Assembly (NCBI GenBank): GCA_964395665.1
Contig: CAYNDH010000005.1
Span: 3,676-67,675 of the forward strand
Source of the DNA: JAEZAF01 sp964395665
Lineage (GTDB): Bacteria; Chloroflexota; Anaerolineae; Aggregatilineales; Phototrophicaceae
Direction of reading: 5' to 3'
DNA: 64,000 nt
Shown here in pieces: positions 9,031 through 19,683 of the stretch (position 1 is the first letter of the stretch; every line of letters begins with the position of its first letter). The notes under the pieces were generated by a model. That model was not told the DNA's origin and did not search any database. It saw nothing but the letters and a program-made list of their open reading frames with translations. Made by a program: the position numbers and the translations under genes.

Positions 9031-9978
9031 TTATATATCCAGCAGTACCTTCAGCATTCCGGGCTGCTGGGCATGTTCCAGTGCTTCCACACCCTGATGC
9101 AGCGGATAGCGCACTTCGATCAGCGGCTCGACATGGATCAGATTTTTCTCCAGCAGCCGGAGCGCAGCATCAAATGGACCGCACCGGCTGCCAATCACAC
9201 GGATCTCATCAATCGCCACTCGTGTGAGATCCGCTTGTGGCAGGCCGACATAGGTACTTTTCAGCACGATCGTCCCCCGTGGCCTGACAAGCTCCAGTGA
9301 ATCCGAGAAGCCCTGCGCCGTCCCTGTGCAATCCACAACCACATGCGCGGATTTACGCTCCATATCATCGAAGCGCACCGGCTCAATCCCCCACTGGCGG
9401 ACCAGCGCGGCCTGCTTCTCGCGGCGCACGACGGCAGACACCTTTGCGCCGGTGAGTTGCAATACCTGCGCACACAGCACACCGAGCTTGCCCACACCCA
9501 GCACGACCACCTGATCGCGGGGCGAGATATGCACCGCTTCCAGAATCTGCAAGGCCGCCGCCAACGGTTCGACGAACACCGCAGCATCATCTGAAACGCT
9601 GTCCGGCACTGCGTAGAGATTGCGTTTAGTCAGCGCCATATACTCGGCAAAGGCCCCCGGATGCCGGTCAATGCCGACCGTAGTACGATTTCGGCACTGA
9701 CTGGGGACACCCGCCAGACACATATCGCAGCAGTGATCCGCGACATTGATTTCGCCCACCACACGCTTACCGATCCACGCCGGGTCCCCGGAGACCACTT
9801 CACCGACGAATTCATGGCCCAGCACGCCCTGAAATCCCATGTAGCCTTTGGCGATTTCGAGATCGGTATTGCAAAGCCCTGCCTTGCGGATTCTGATCAG
9901 CACCTGATCATCGTTGATCTCAGGTTCGGGCAGTTCGGCCAGATGCACCTGCTGATCGTAAACGATTGCCTTCATCAT
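9031..9978 (-). CDS. Zinc-dependent alcohol dehydrogenase (MDR family)
   Basis: About 315 residues from ATG at 9978; a TTG at 9987 is an alternative, but AGGA is spaced better for the ATG. Catalytic zinc ligands are visible as GLCNTD and GHE, a structural-zinc lobe has a cluster of four cysteines (CCDMC...C), and the Rossmann motif is GVGKLG. This is an NAD(P)-dependent dehydrogenase of the threonine/sorbitol dehydrogenase type; the substrate is not evident. It begins 12 bp after the secF stop and is probably the last gene of the sec operon, an unusual partner for it. Confidence 0.85.
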   Translation of the reverse strand: MMKAIVYDQQVHLAELPEPEINDDQVLIRIRKAGLCNTDLEIAKGYMGFQGVLGHEFVGEVVSGDPAWIGKRVVGEINVADHCCDMCLAGVPSQCRNRTTVGIDRHPGAFAEYMALTKRNLYAVPDSVSDDAAVFVEPLAAALQILEAVHISPRDQVVVLGVGKLGVLCAQVLQLTGAKVSAVVRREKQAALVRQWGIEPVRFDDMERKSAHVVVDCTGTAQGFSDSLELVRPRGTIVLKSTYVGLPQADLTRVAIDEIRVIGSRCGPFDAALRLLEKNLIHVEPLIEVRYPLHQGVEALEHAQQPGMLKVLLDI

Positions 9979-9990
9979 CTTCTGCAAATC

Positions 9991-10974
9991 CTATGCTTCG
10001 GCGGCTGCCGGGGACTGGCTGGTATAGCGCCCCTTCAGGAACGGGATCTCGCCCTTTTCCCACGCGACCAGCAGCGGCACGGCGGTAAAGATCGACGAAT
10101 AAGTCCCCGACAGCAGGCCGACAAACAGCACCAGAATAAACTGCTTGATGGTATCACCACCGAACAGCAGAATCGCCGCCATCACGAAGAAGGCGTTAAG
10201 CTGTGTGGCAAGCGACCGATGGATCGTTTCCCAGATACTGCGATTGACAATGGTGTCGTAAGGCTCACCCAGATGTTTGGGGATATTCTCGCGGATACGG
10301 TCAAACAGCACGATCGTATCCTGCACCGAATAGCCGACCGTGGTCAGCACTGCCGTGAGGAACAGCGCATCAATTTCCCATCCAAATACCAGGCCGAGCA
10401 GCGACATCAGCCCCATGACGATGATCACGTCATGCATCATCGCACTGACCGCGCACAGACCATAACGCCATGCATTCGGCACCTGTCTGAAGGCCAGCAC
10501 GATAAATCCGGTGACGACTGCCCCCGCGACCAGTACGGCCACCACTGCGGCCCGTGCCACTTCATCACCTACCGTCTGCGAGACGGTCTCAACCGACAGG
10601 CGATTGACATCCAGCGGGGCAAGCTGATTCAACTGGGCCTGAATCGCTTCCGATGTCTGCTGATCCATCGGGATCGAGCCGCGCACCGACCAGCGGTAGG
10701 TTTCTGCTGTATCTGCTGTTTCGGTGGTATCCCGAAGCTGCTGAATACTGACATCCGAATCACCGTACTGGGCGAAAACTTCACGGATGTTATCTTCATT
10801 AGCGCCAGGACCGGTAAAGGTGACGTCGTAAATCGTACCACCGACAAAGTCGATGCTCAGGCGGAAAGGTGCGCCTGTTGCCAGCGTGGAATAGATCATA
10901 ATCAGGATGCTGGGGACGACCAGACAAGCCGAAAACAGAAAGAACCAGCGGCGTTTTTCGACGATACTAAACAT
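9991..10974 (-). CDS. secF: Protein translocase subunit SecF
   Basis: 327 residues. An N-terminal membrane segment is followed by a periplasmic domain beginning with the DFVGGT signature, then five membrane segments with the typical LFVGLLSGTYSSIF stretch near the C-terminus. SecF with SecD uses the proton gradient to pull exported proteins across the membrane. It lies 30 bp downstream of secD in the yajC-secD-secF order. Confidence 0.95.
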   Translation of the reverse strand: MFSIVEKRRWFFLFSACLVVPSILIMIYSTLATGAPFRLSIDFVGGTIYDVTFTGPGANEDNIREVFAQYGDSDVSIQQLRDTTETADTAETYRWSVRGSIPMDQQTSEAIQAQLNQLAPLDVNRLSVETVSQTVGDEVARAAVVAVLVAGAVVTGFIVLAFRQVPNAWRYGLCAVSAMMHDVIIVMGLMSLLGLVFGWEIDALFLTAVLTTVGYSVQDTIVLFDRIRENIPKHLGEPYDTIVNRSIWETIHRSLATQLNAFFVMAAILLFGGDTIKQFILVLFVGLLSGTYSSIFTAVPLLVAWEKGEIPFLKGRYTSQSPAAAEA

Positions 10975-11004
10975 GGATTTTCTCTCCTCTGAACGCCGAA
11001 ATCA

Positions 11005-12429
11005 TCAGACACCCAACAGCCATTTACGTTCGACCAGTGTTTGATACAGCGAACCGACCAGCAGATACAGGAAGGTGCGCGTCACAATCACCGCCGTAAA
11101 AAGATTCACTATCAGACCAAGCGCCAGTGTCACGGCAAACCCGCTGACGATGCTCGCCCCCGGCGTCAGACCGAAGAGGAACAGCACTGCACAGATGATA
11201 ATCGTTGACAGATTCGAGTCGCGGATTGAGACCCACGCACGGTTAAAACCTGCATTCAAAGCTTCATCGAGCGGCTTACCGGTTCGCAGTTCTTCTTTCA
11301 CACGCTCAAAGATCAGGATGTTGCCGTCCACAGCCGTCCCAATCGAGATCAGGAAACCGGTGATCGCGGGCAGCGTCAGTGTGACAGGAATCAGCTTGAA
11401 CAGCGCCAGATTCAGCAGGATAAATACAATCAGCGCCAGATCCGCCGCAATCCCCGGGACACGGTAATAAACCAGCATGAATGTCAGGACGATAATCACA
11501 CCGATCACACCTGCACGGACACTCTGATCAACCGACGACTGCCCCAGCGTCGCACCCACAAATGCCGAACTCTCAACACGCAGCGGGATGGGCAGCGCAC
11601 CGGAGCGAAGCTGAAGGGCAAGCTGCCGCGCATCCTCTTCGGCGAAATTCCCTTCAATCGAGCCACCGTCGCTCAATTGAGCGCGGATATACGGTGAAGA
11701 GATCACCACACCGTCCAGCACAATCGCCATCGCCTGATTGATATTCTGTGCCGTATATGGGCCGAAGATACCGGCGCCTTCAGCGGTCAGTTCAAACTGG
11801 ATCAGCCATTGTCCGTTGGTGGGATTAAACTGCGCCTGCGCTGCGGAAAGGCCAGCGCCCGTCATCACGGTATCAAATGGCAGGCCGGTATTGGGATTTA
11901 CCGCGCCCTGCAATTCTTCCACTTCGGCGCCCTCTGGAGCACTGGCGATGCGGGCCTGCTGGATGCGAACCTGCTCTGTCGTCCGTATCCGCTGATTGAC
12001 CAGACTGTCTACCTGATTCGGCGCCAGCCCTGAAAAATTGACGAACTCGAGCAGCGCGGTCTGCTGAATGGTCTCAATCGCTTCTGCCGGATCGGTCACA
12101 CCGGGCAGCTCAACCAGGATGCGGCTGTCGCCCTGAATCTGTGTTGTGGCTTCCGTCAGACCCAGCGCATTCACACGCCGGCTGACGTTATTGGCCGTCT
12201 CCTGAAGATCATCTACCGTGAACTGATCAGGGGGAAGCTCGGCCTGAAGCAGCACACGCAGCCCACCGACAAGGTCCAGACCTAAACTCTGCCGCACATT
12301 GAAATCAATCTCTGGTGTTCCATCATTATTGAGATCGAGCCGAAAGCCTTCGGTCGTGGGCAGGCTGACCCATAGGGCAAACGCCGTCAGGATCACAATT
12401 ACGATTAACCAGCGGGTATTTCGACCCAT
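11005..12429 (-). CDS. secD: Protein translocase subunit SecD
   Basis: 474 residues, a short SecD. An N-terminal membrane segment, the GLDLVGGL motif starting the P1 domain, a head domain, and a C-terminal six-helix RND-type region including GTAVDGNILIFER are all present. It works with SecF and SecYEG in protein export. Fusion with secF is absent here. Confidence 0.95.
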   Translation of the reverse strand: MGRNTRWLIVIVILTAFALWVSLPTTEGFRLDLNNDGTPEIDFNVRQSLGLDLVGGLRVLLQAELPPDQFTVDDLQETANNVSRRVNALGLTEATTQIQGDSRILVELPGVTDPAEAIETIQQTALLEFVNFSGLAPNQVDSLVNQRIRTTEQVRIQQARIASAPEGAEVEELQGAVNPNTGLPFDTVMTGAGLSAAQAQFNPTNGQWLIQFELTAEGAGIFGPYTAQNINQAMAIVLDGVVISSPYIRAQLSDGGSIEGNFAEEDARQLALQLRSGALPIPLRVESSAFVGATLGQSSVDQSVRAGVIGVIIVLTFMLVYYRVPGIAADLALIVFILLNLALFKLIPVTLTLPAITGFLISIGTAVDGNILIFERVKEELRTGKPLDEALNAGFNRAWVSIRDSNLSTIIICAVLFLFGLTPGASIVSGFAVTLALGLIVNLFTAVIVTRTFLYLLVGSLYQTLVERKWLLGV

Positions 12430-12607
12430 AAAGTACCTTTCGCCTTTCAGTAAGCGAATTTAAAGGCATGTCGCATCCACTGCCCCACTGCGGCTCTACA
12501 CATCAGCGGTAGTGTTGCAGCGTGTGGAAGCGCTGACATGCAGGTGTCACAGGCTGGCGTCACACACCAGTGTCATATGGACAGCGTTTCAGATCTGGAA
12601 GTCGAAG
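12430..12607 (-). other. yajC-secD spacer
   Basis: 178 bp with no gene. It is GC-rich and contains several GTCACA/TGTGTC-type inverted motifs but no hairpin with a T-tract, so read-through from yajC into secD is likely. Confidence 0.35.
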
Positions 12608-12949
12608 TCATTCCTGTGTCGGCTGCTCTGCCACGTATTCAGACGACCGCAGCCCTTTCTGTGCATTCAGCGCCAGTTCCTGAGGATCAAAAGCCTGAAG
12701 AAGCGATGCCGTAATCGTCCGCACGATGACGCCATCCGCCAATTCTACATAGGCGATGCCTTCTTCCGCCCGGATATCGAGAACGCGCCCGATAATCCCC
12801 CCTGCGGTAATCACTTCATCACCTTCAACCAGGGTTCGGACAAAATTCTGCCGTTTCTGAAAATCACGCTGTCGAGGAAAAATGACGAGGGACCAATAGG
12901 CGCCTAAGAGCAGCACCAGCACAAAACTAAAGACTACAAACTCCGTCAT
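12608..12949 (-). CDS. yajC: Preprotein translocase subunit YajC
   Basis: 113 residues. A single N-terminal membrane helix (about 3-22) is followed by the soluble YajC domain with the conserved GDEVITAGGIIGRV stretch. YajC associates with SecDF. It is the first gene of the minus-strand sec operon. Confidence 0.93.
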   Translation of the reverse strand: MTEFVVFSFVLVLLLGAYWSLVIFPRQRDFQKRQNFVRTLVEGDEVITAGGIIGRVLDIRAEEGIAYVELADGVIVRTITASLLQAFDPQELALNAQKGLRSSEYVAEQPTQE

Positions 12950-12980
12950 CTATGGACTCCAAAGCGACAAACCAAAAGCG

Positions 12981-13008
12981 ATTATAGCGCTATCAAACCA
13001 CCATACAA
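12981..13008 (-). promoter_or_regulatory. Promoter candidate for the yajC-secDF operon
   Basis: On the minus strand TTGTAT (13008-13003), 16-bp spacer, TATAAT (12986-12981), about 30 bp before the yajC start. The -10 is a perfect consensus. Confidence 0.5.
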
Positions 13009-13044
13009 CGGTCATTTTAAGCGCGGTCGCATCGCAGACGATCA

Positions 13045-13074
13045 TTGACGCTCAAGTTACGGGCATGTTATACT
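13045..13074 (+). promoter_or_regulatory. Promoter of the T-box / valS transcript
   Basis: TTGACG (13045-13050) with TTATAC (17-bp spacer) or TATACT (18-bp spacer, 13069-13074). It predicts a start near 13081, just upstream of T-box Stem I. Confidence 0.7.
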
Positions 13075-13080
13075 TGAACC

Positions 13081-13375
13081 TGTACAATCCAATAACATCA
13101 TCCAATAACGTCGACCGGGTTAAGTACAGCGATTTCCTGCTGCCAGAGAGTACAGGTCACCGGCTGAAAGCCTGTATCAGCACAATCACTGGAAGGTCCC
13201 CCGCGAGTTGCCAGCCTGAACGGGTTTCCCTAGTAAGCGAGGCCGGGTTCGCCCGTTAAAGCGACAACGAGCGCCAGACTGGTGTGGGTTTTCCTGCACG
13301 TTACGTCTGGAAGCAAGGTGGTACCGCGAAAGCTGAACCCTTTCGTCCTTGTCTATGGGATGAAAGGGTTTTTTG
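13081..13375 (+). promoter_or_regulatory. T-box riboswitch, tRNA-Val specific
   Basis: Transcriptional T-box leader. The T-box sequence AAGGTGGTACCGCG lies at 13315-13328. Stem I shows AAGTA (13122-13126), the AGAGAG element (13145-13150), an apical stem TACAGG/CCTGTA, and a specifier segment GGAAGGTCC in which GTC (13196-13198) is a valine codon. An intrinsic terminator (13336-13374) competes with the antiterminator formed by the T-box and the TTCGTCCTT segment. Uncharged tRNA-Val would stabilise the antiterminator and allow transcription of the methyltransferase and valS. The valine identity rests on both the specifier and the downstream valS. Confidence 0.93.
13336..13374 (+). terminator. 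T-box regulated intrinsic terminator
   Basis: Perfect 9-bp stem AACCCTTTC / GAAAGGGTT followed by a run of T, sharing its 5' arm region with the antiterminator of the T-box. Confidence 0.9.
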
Positions 13376-13393
13376 TTTGAACCCGACTAACCC

Positions 13394-13425
13394 GCATGAT
13401 GCATAACATGCATGATGCATAACAT
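13394..13425. repeat. 16-bp tandem duplication
   Basis: Two identical copies of GCATGATGCATAACAT, directly between the T-box terminator and the methyltransferase start. Confidence 0.8.
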
Positions 13426-13458
13426 ACGCCATCCGGATGTGAATATCTCGAGGATGAG

Positions 13459-14244
13459 ATGACCCGAAGTAATGACACAAACAACTTTTATGACGCAGTC
13501 GCCGAATACTACTCACTGTTCTATCGTGACTGGGAAACACAACTGGACCGCGAAGGATTGAGCCTGCGTGCTCTCTTCCGCAACAAAGGCATCACCCATG
13601 TGCTGGATGCTTCCTGCGGCGCTGGCACGCAGACAATCTCGCTGGCACGGCTCGGCTTCAACGTCGTCGCCGCCGATCCCAGCCCCGGGATGCTGCAAAA
13701 GGCGCAGCGCAATGCCGAAAAGTACAGTGTGGAGTCCAAAATCGAGTTTCACTGCACCGACTTTCTGCATCTGCCGGAAAAAGTCAGCGGTCCATTCGAT
13801 GCCATTATCACCAAGGGAAGCGCGCTGCCACACCTGCTTCTGGACGACGAGATCGAACTTGCCCTGCACATCTTCTATGATCTGCTGCGTCCCGGCGGCC
13901 TGCTGGTGATTGGGATGCGCGATTTTGAGCCGTTCATGGAAGACCGGCCTCGATTTCTACCCGGTTTCGTCCATGATGAAGAGTCCGGAGAAGAGGTCGT
14001 TACATTTGATCTGTGGGAATGGCATGATGGCCCGCCGGTCATCGCCACACGCAATCTGTTTATCGTCAGGGGCAGTGATGAACAGGGTTACACCACCATT
14101 AAACGTCAGGTGATGTTTCGCCCGCTTTCGACCGATGAGGTCAAAGTCGTCCTGCTGGAAGCCAACTTTGAAGAGATCACCGATCAGCCTGACCGTGCCG
14201 AGCGTGTGCTGGTCGCACGCAAACCGCTCGGTGCCAGCCGCTAG
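13459..14244 (+). CDS. Class I SAM-dependent methyltransferase
   Basis: 261 residues. SAM-binding motif I is VLDASCGAGTQTI (about 49-61), followed by an acidic residue at the end of strand 2 (AADPS) and a motif resembling CTDF at strand 4. The C-terminal half is similar in layout to glycine/sarcosine N-methyltransferase-type enzymes, but the substrate cannot be assigned. The start has GAGGATG 5 bp upstream. It lies between the tRNA-Val T-box and valS with 85 bp to valS and no terminator, so it is under valine-tRNA control. Confidence 0.85.
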   Translation: MTRSNDTNNFYDAVAEYYSLFYRDWETQLDREGLSLRALFRNKGITHVLDASCGAGTQTISLARLGFNVVAADPSPGMLQKAQRNAEKYSVESKIEFHCTDFLHLPEKVSGPFDAIITKGSALPHLLLDDEIELALHIFYDLLRPGGLLVIGMRDFEPFMEDRPRFLPGFVHDEESGEEVVTFDLWEWHDGPPVIATRNLFIVRGSDEQGYTTIKRQVMFRPLSTDEVKVVLLEANFEEITDQPDRAERVLVARKPLGASR

Positions 14245-14329
14245 AACAGCACCATCAAACATCATTCATCATCGCCATCCGTCGTCGATCGACAATGGAC
14301 ATTCGCCATAGATAAGGCAAGGGGAACAA

Positions 14330-17023
<2,694 letters not shown>

Positions 17024-17119
17024 AACACCTGCAAAGTGAGAGCGTTTGCGAAGTCAAAGCGTTTGAGAGATGGGGTGCGTTATAATGGCCTCATCTCTGA
17101 GTGATTGGAAAGGTTTAAC

Positions 17120-17890
17120 ATGGGTGATATTTCCCCCGCATTAATCGTGGGATGCGGCTCTGCGCTGATCTGCGTGATTGGTCTGCTTCTTGTAGGCTCA
17201 TATGCATTCCGGTTCTCGGCCAGATTCGCCTTCATGCTGCCCGTCATCACGACGATCATCGGCTTCTTCACCAATCGTCAGGATCAGGCTGAGAATGCAG
17301 AACGCGAACAGCAGCGGATGACGGTCACGCCGAACCAGTCCACACTGGATCTTCGCACCCGTCCGCAAGCTTACGATTTTGATGCCGCTGTCGAGTACTA
17401 CCGTCAGCAGAACGCGCCTCAGCCCCATGCCCCCACGGAGCAGTTACGCCCGACACTGCCATTCACATCGCAGGATGCACCGCTGGTCCCGTCTTCGCCG
17501 GACCTTCAGAGTCCCGCCGTGCAACCGGGAATCCAGCCGGGACAACCGTATACCGCACCCGGACAGCCCACCCTACCGACTCAACCGACGCAGCCCGGCC
17601 AGTCAACGCAGCCGCTGCATCCGCAGATGCCCCGGCAGACACCGCCCCCACTGCGCCCCGGACAGCCACCCGCACCCGGCACAGGCGGTCCATCCGTCCC
17701 CGATGCGCCGTCGCTTGGGGATGACAATCTGGAGCGCTACAGTCTTCGCAGCCGCTTCCCGCGTGATCGTCCCATGTACGGGCGCAATCGCAACGACCGC
17801 CGCCAGACCGACGAAAACGAAGACTTCATCGCCGGCCTGCTCGGTTCGGAAGAAGAAGCGATGGACGACGGGGACGGCGGTCTGTTCTAG
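17120..17890 (+). CDS. Membrane protein with Pro/Gln-rich tail, unknown function
   Basis: About 256 residues from ATG 17120, which has GGAAAGG 6 bp upstream; a TTG at 17105 is less likely. Two hydrophobic segments (about 5-25 and 31-47) are followed by a long low-complexity region rich in Pro, Gln and Thr (about 90-200) and an acidic C-terminus. Probably membrane-tethered with a disordered cytoplasmic tail. No family recognised. A perfect TATAAT (17081-17086) lies upstream without a good -35. Confidence 0.6.
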   Translation: MGDISPALIVGCGSALICVIGLLLVGSYAFRFSARFAFMLPVITTIIGFFTNRQDQAENAEREQQRMTVTPNQSTLDLRTRPQAYDFDAAVEYYRQQNAPQPHAPTEQLRPTLPFTSQDAPLVPSSPDLQSPAVQPGIQPGQPYTAPGQPTLPTQPTQPGQSTQPLHPQMPRQTPPPLRPGQPPAPGTGGPSVPDAPSLGDDNLERYSLRSRFPRDRPMYGRNRNDRRQTDENEDFIAGLLGSEEEAMDDGDGGLF

Positions 17891-17909
17891 ATCGCAAACC
17901 GCAAAATAA

Positions 17910-17937
17910 CAGAGGGATGGTGTGTATCATCCCTCTG
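17910..17937. terminator. Hairpin between convergent genes
   Basis: Perfect 10-bp stem CAGAGGGATG / CATCCCTCTG between the membrane protein gene and purH. The T-tract is poor on both sides, so termination strength is uncertain. Confidence 0.55.
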
Positions 17938-17979
17938 TCTGATTTCTGTTCCCGTTCAGTGACGGGTAAAGTATCGCGA

Positions 17980-19524
17980 CTAATGGCGGAAGTGGCGCAC
18001 GCCGGTGAATACCATCGCTATTCCGTAGCGGTCCGCCGCCGCGATCACCTCATTATCACGGATCGAGCCACCGGGTTGAATCACCGCTGTCACACCAGCT
18101 TCTGCGACGACTTCCAGGCCATCGGCAAACGGGATCAGGCCGTCAGAGGCCATCACCGCACCCTTTGCCCGTTCACCAGCCTTCTCAACCGCCAGTTTCG
18201 CCGCATCCACCCGACTGGTAAGGCCGCCGCCGATACCATAGGTCGCATCCTTACCGGCAATCACAATCGCGTTTGATTTCACATGCTGCATGGCTTTCCA
18301 TGCGAAATGCAGCGCCTGTAATTCTTCCTCTGTCGGGGCACGCTGCGTCACAATCCGGATCATCGTCTCATCCGGGTCGCCCATATCCGGCTGCTGGACC
18401 AGAATCCCCTGATGCACGCTGCGGACTTCCCATTGAGAGCCGTTATAGGGCTGTGGGATCTGAAGCAGGCGGCAGTTCTTGCGCTTTTGCGAGAGATGCG
18501 CAAGCGCAGCAGGCGAAAACGCAGGCGCGGCAAGGTCATCAATGAGCAGCGCACCTAGCGCCTCAACAAACTCTTCATTGACTTCCCGATTGACCGCCAT
18601 CGCACAGCCAAACGCAGACACCGGGTCTGAGGCCAGCGCTTTCGGGAAGGCTTCAGCGATCGTCTCGCCAATCGCAACACCACAGGGTGTCAGATGCTTG
18701 ATAATCGCCACCGCCGGTTCACTGAAACTGCTGACAGCACGCCATGCCGCGTCCACATCAAGGATGTTGGTATAGGACAGCGATTTTCCACTCAGCAGCG
18801 TCCCCCCCAGCGGGCCGTCACTGGAACTCCGGCTGTAGTAGGCCGCTGCCTGATGCGGGTTTTCACCATAACGCAGGACTTCAACACGCTGCACGGCAAT
18901 CGAAAGACGTTCCGGCAGATCAACGCTTTCGTCCTCAGCCAGTGGCATCGTCCCCTGCGACAGAAAGGCGTGGATCGCAGTGTCATAATCACGCGTCATT
19001 GCAAATGCCTTCACGGCCAGCGTCCGCCGCAGCGCCAGATCCACCTGCCCTCCGGCCCGCACTGCCGAAATCACACGGTGATAATCATCGGGATCACAGA
19101 CCACCACCGAATGAAAGAAATTCTTGGCGGCGGCGCGCAGCAGTGTGACGCCGCCGATGTCGATATTCTCGATCGCATCCTGAAGTGAGGTATTCTTCTG
19201 GGCAATGGTCTTCTGAAATGGATACAGGTTGCATACCACCAGATTGATCGGTGCATAGCCCTGCTGCTGAAGATCCTCAAGATCCTGTTCGCGGTCGCGG
19301 GCCATAATCCCGGCATGGACAGCCGGGTGCAGCGTCTTCACCCGTCCACCGAGCATTTCCGGAACACCGGTAATCTGCTCAATCGGTGTGACCATCAGGC
19401 CCGCATCACGCAGCGCCCGTTCGGTACCACCACTGGCGATGAGATCCCATCCCAGTTCCACCAGCGCGGTGGCAAATTCAAGAAGCCCTGTTTTGTCATA
19501 AACACTTAACAGCGCACGTGGCAT
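17980..19524 (-). CDS. purH: Bifunctional AICAR formyltransferase / IMP cyclohydrolase
   Basis: 514 residues, full length. It catalyses the last two steps of IMP synthesis. The N-terminal MGS-like cyclohydrolase domain (about 1-130) contains SGGT and the KTLHP segment; the transformylase domain has IKHLTPCG and ends in GVRHFRH. No other purine genes are adjacent. Confidence 0.97.
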   Translation of the reverse strand: MPRALLSVYDKTGLLEFATALVELGWDLIASGGTERALRDAGLMVTPIEQITGVPEMLGGRVKTLHPAVHAGIMARDREQDLEDLQQQGYAPINLVVCNLYPFQKTIAQKNTSLQDAIENIDIGGVTLLRAAAKNFFHSVVVCDPDDYHRVISAVRAGGQVDLALRRTLAVKAFAMTRDYDTAIHAFLSQGTMPLAEDESVDLPERLSIAVQRVEVLRYGENPHQAAAYYSRSSSDGPLGGTLLSGKSLSYTNILDVDAAWRAVSSFSEPAVAIIKHLTPCGVAIGETIAEAFPKALASDPVSAFGCAMAVNREVNEEFVEALGALLIDDLAAPAFSPAALAHLSQKRKNCRLLQIPQPYNGSQWEVRSVHQGILVQQPDMGDPDETMIRIVTQRAPTEEELQALHFAWKAMQHVKSNAIVIAGKDATYGIGGGLTSRVDAAKLAVEKAGERAKGAVMASDGLIPFADGLEVVAEAGVTAVIQPGGSIRDNEVIAAADRYGIAMVFTGVRHFRH

Positions 19525-19614
19525 GCTCTAATCCTTCTATTGATAGAATGTACAGGCGGATTATAGCGCCTTGCCTGTAAACAAAAAGCCAAAGATGAAA
19601 AAATCGTGATAAGC

Positions 19615-19632
19615 TTGTGCAATTTATCACAA
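19615..19632. promoter_or_regulatory. Rex-like operator
   Basis: TTGTGCAATTTATCACAA has the 18-bp length and TTGTG...CACAA arms of known Rex sites and matches the published consensus form TTGTGAAATATTTCACAA at about 15 of 18 positions on the minus strand. Rex is an NADH/NAD-sensing repressor that controls ndh in several Gram-positive bacteria. Its position over the -35 fits repression. Confidence 0.6.
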
Positions 19633-19644
19633 TTGGCTTACAAT
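19615..19644 (+). promoter_or_regulatory. ndh promoter candidate
   Basis: TTGTGC (19615-19620), 18-bp spacer, TACAAT (19639-19644), about 33 bp before the ndh ATG. The -35 and spacer are covered by a Rex-like palindrome. Confidence 0.5.
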
Positions 19645-19683
19645 GCGTTTATCCACTTTAAGCAAAAGTGATGAGGTCTGTCG

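Noticed and set aside
9661..10992. 443-codon plus-strand frame opposite secF and the dehydrogenase
   Set aside because: It is antisense to two clearly conserved proteins, has no family features and is biased to His, Arg and Gln as shadow frames are.
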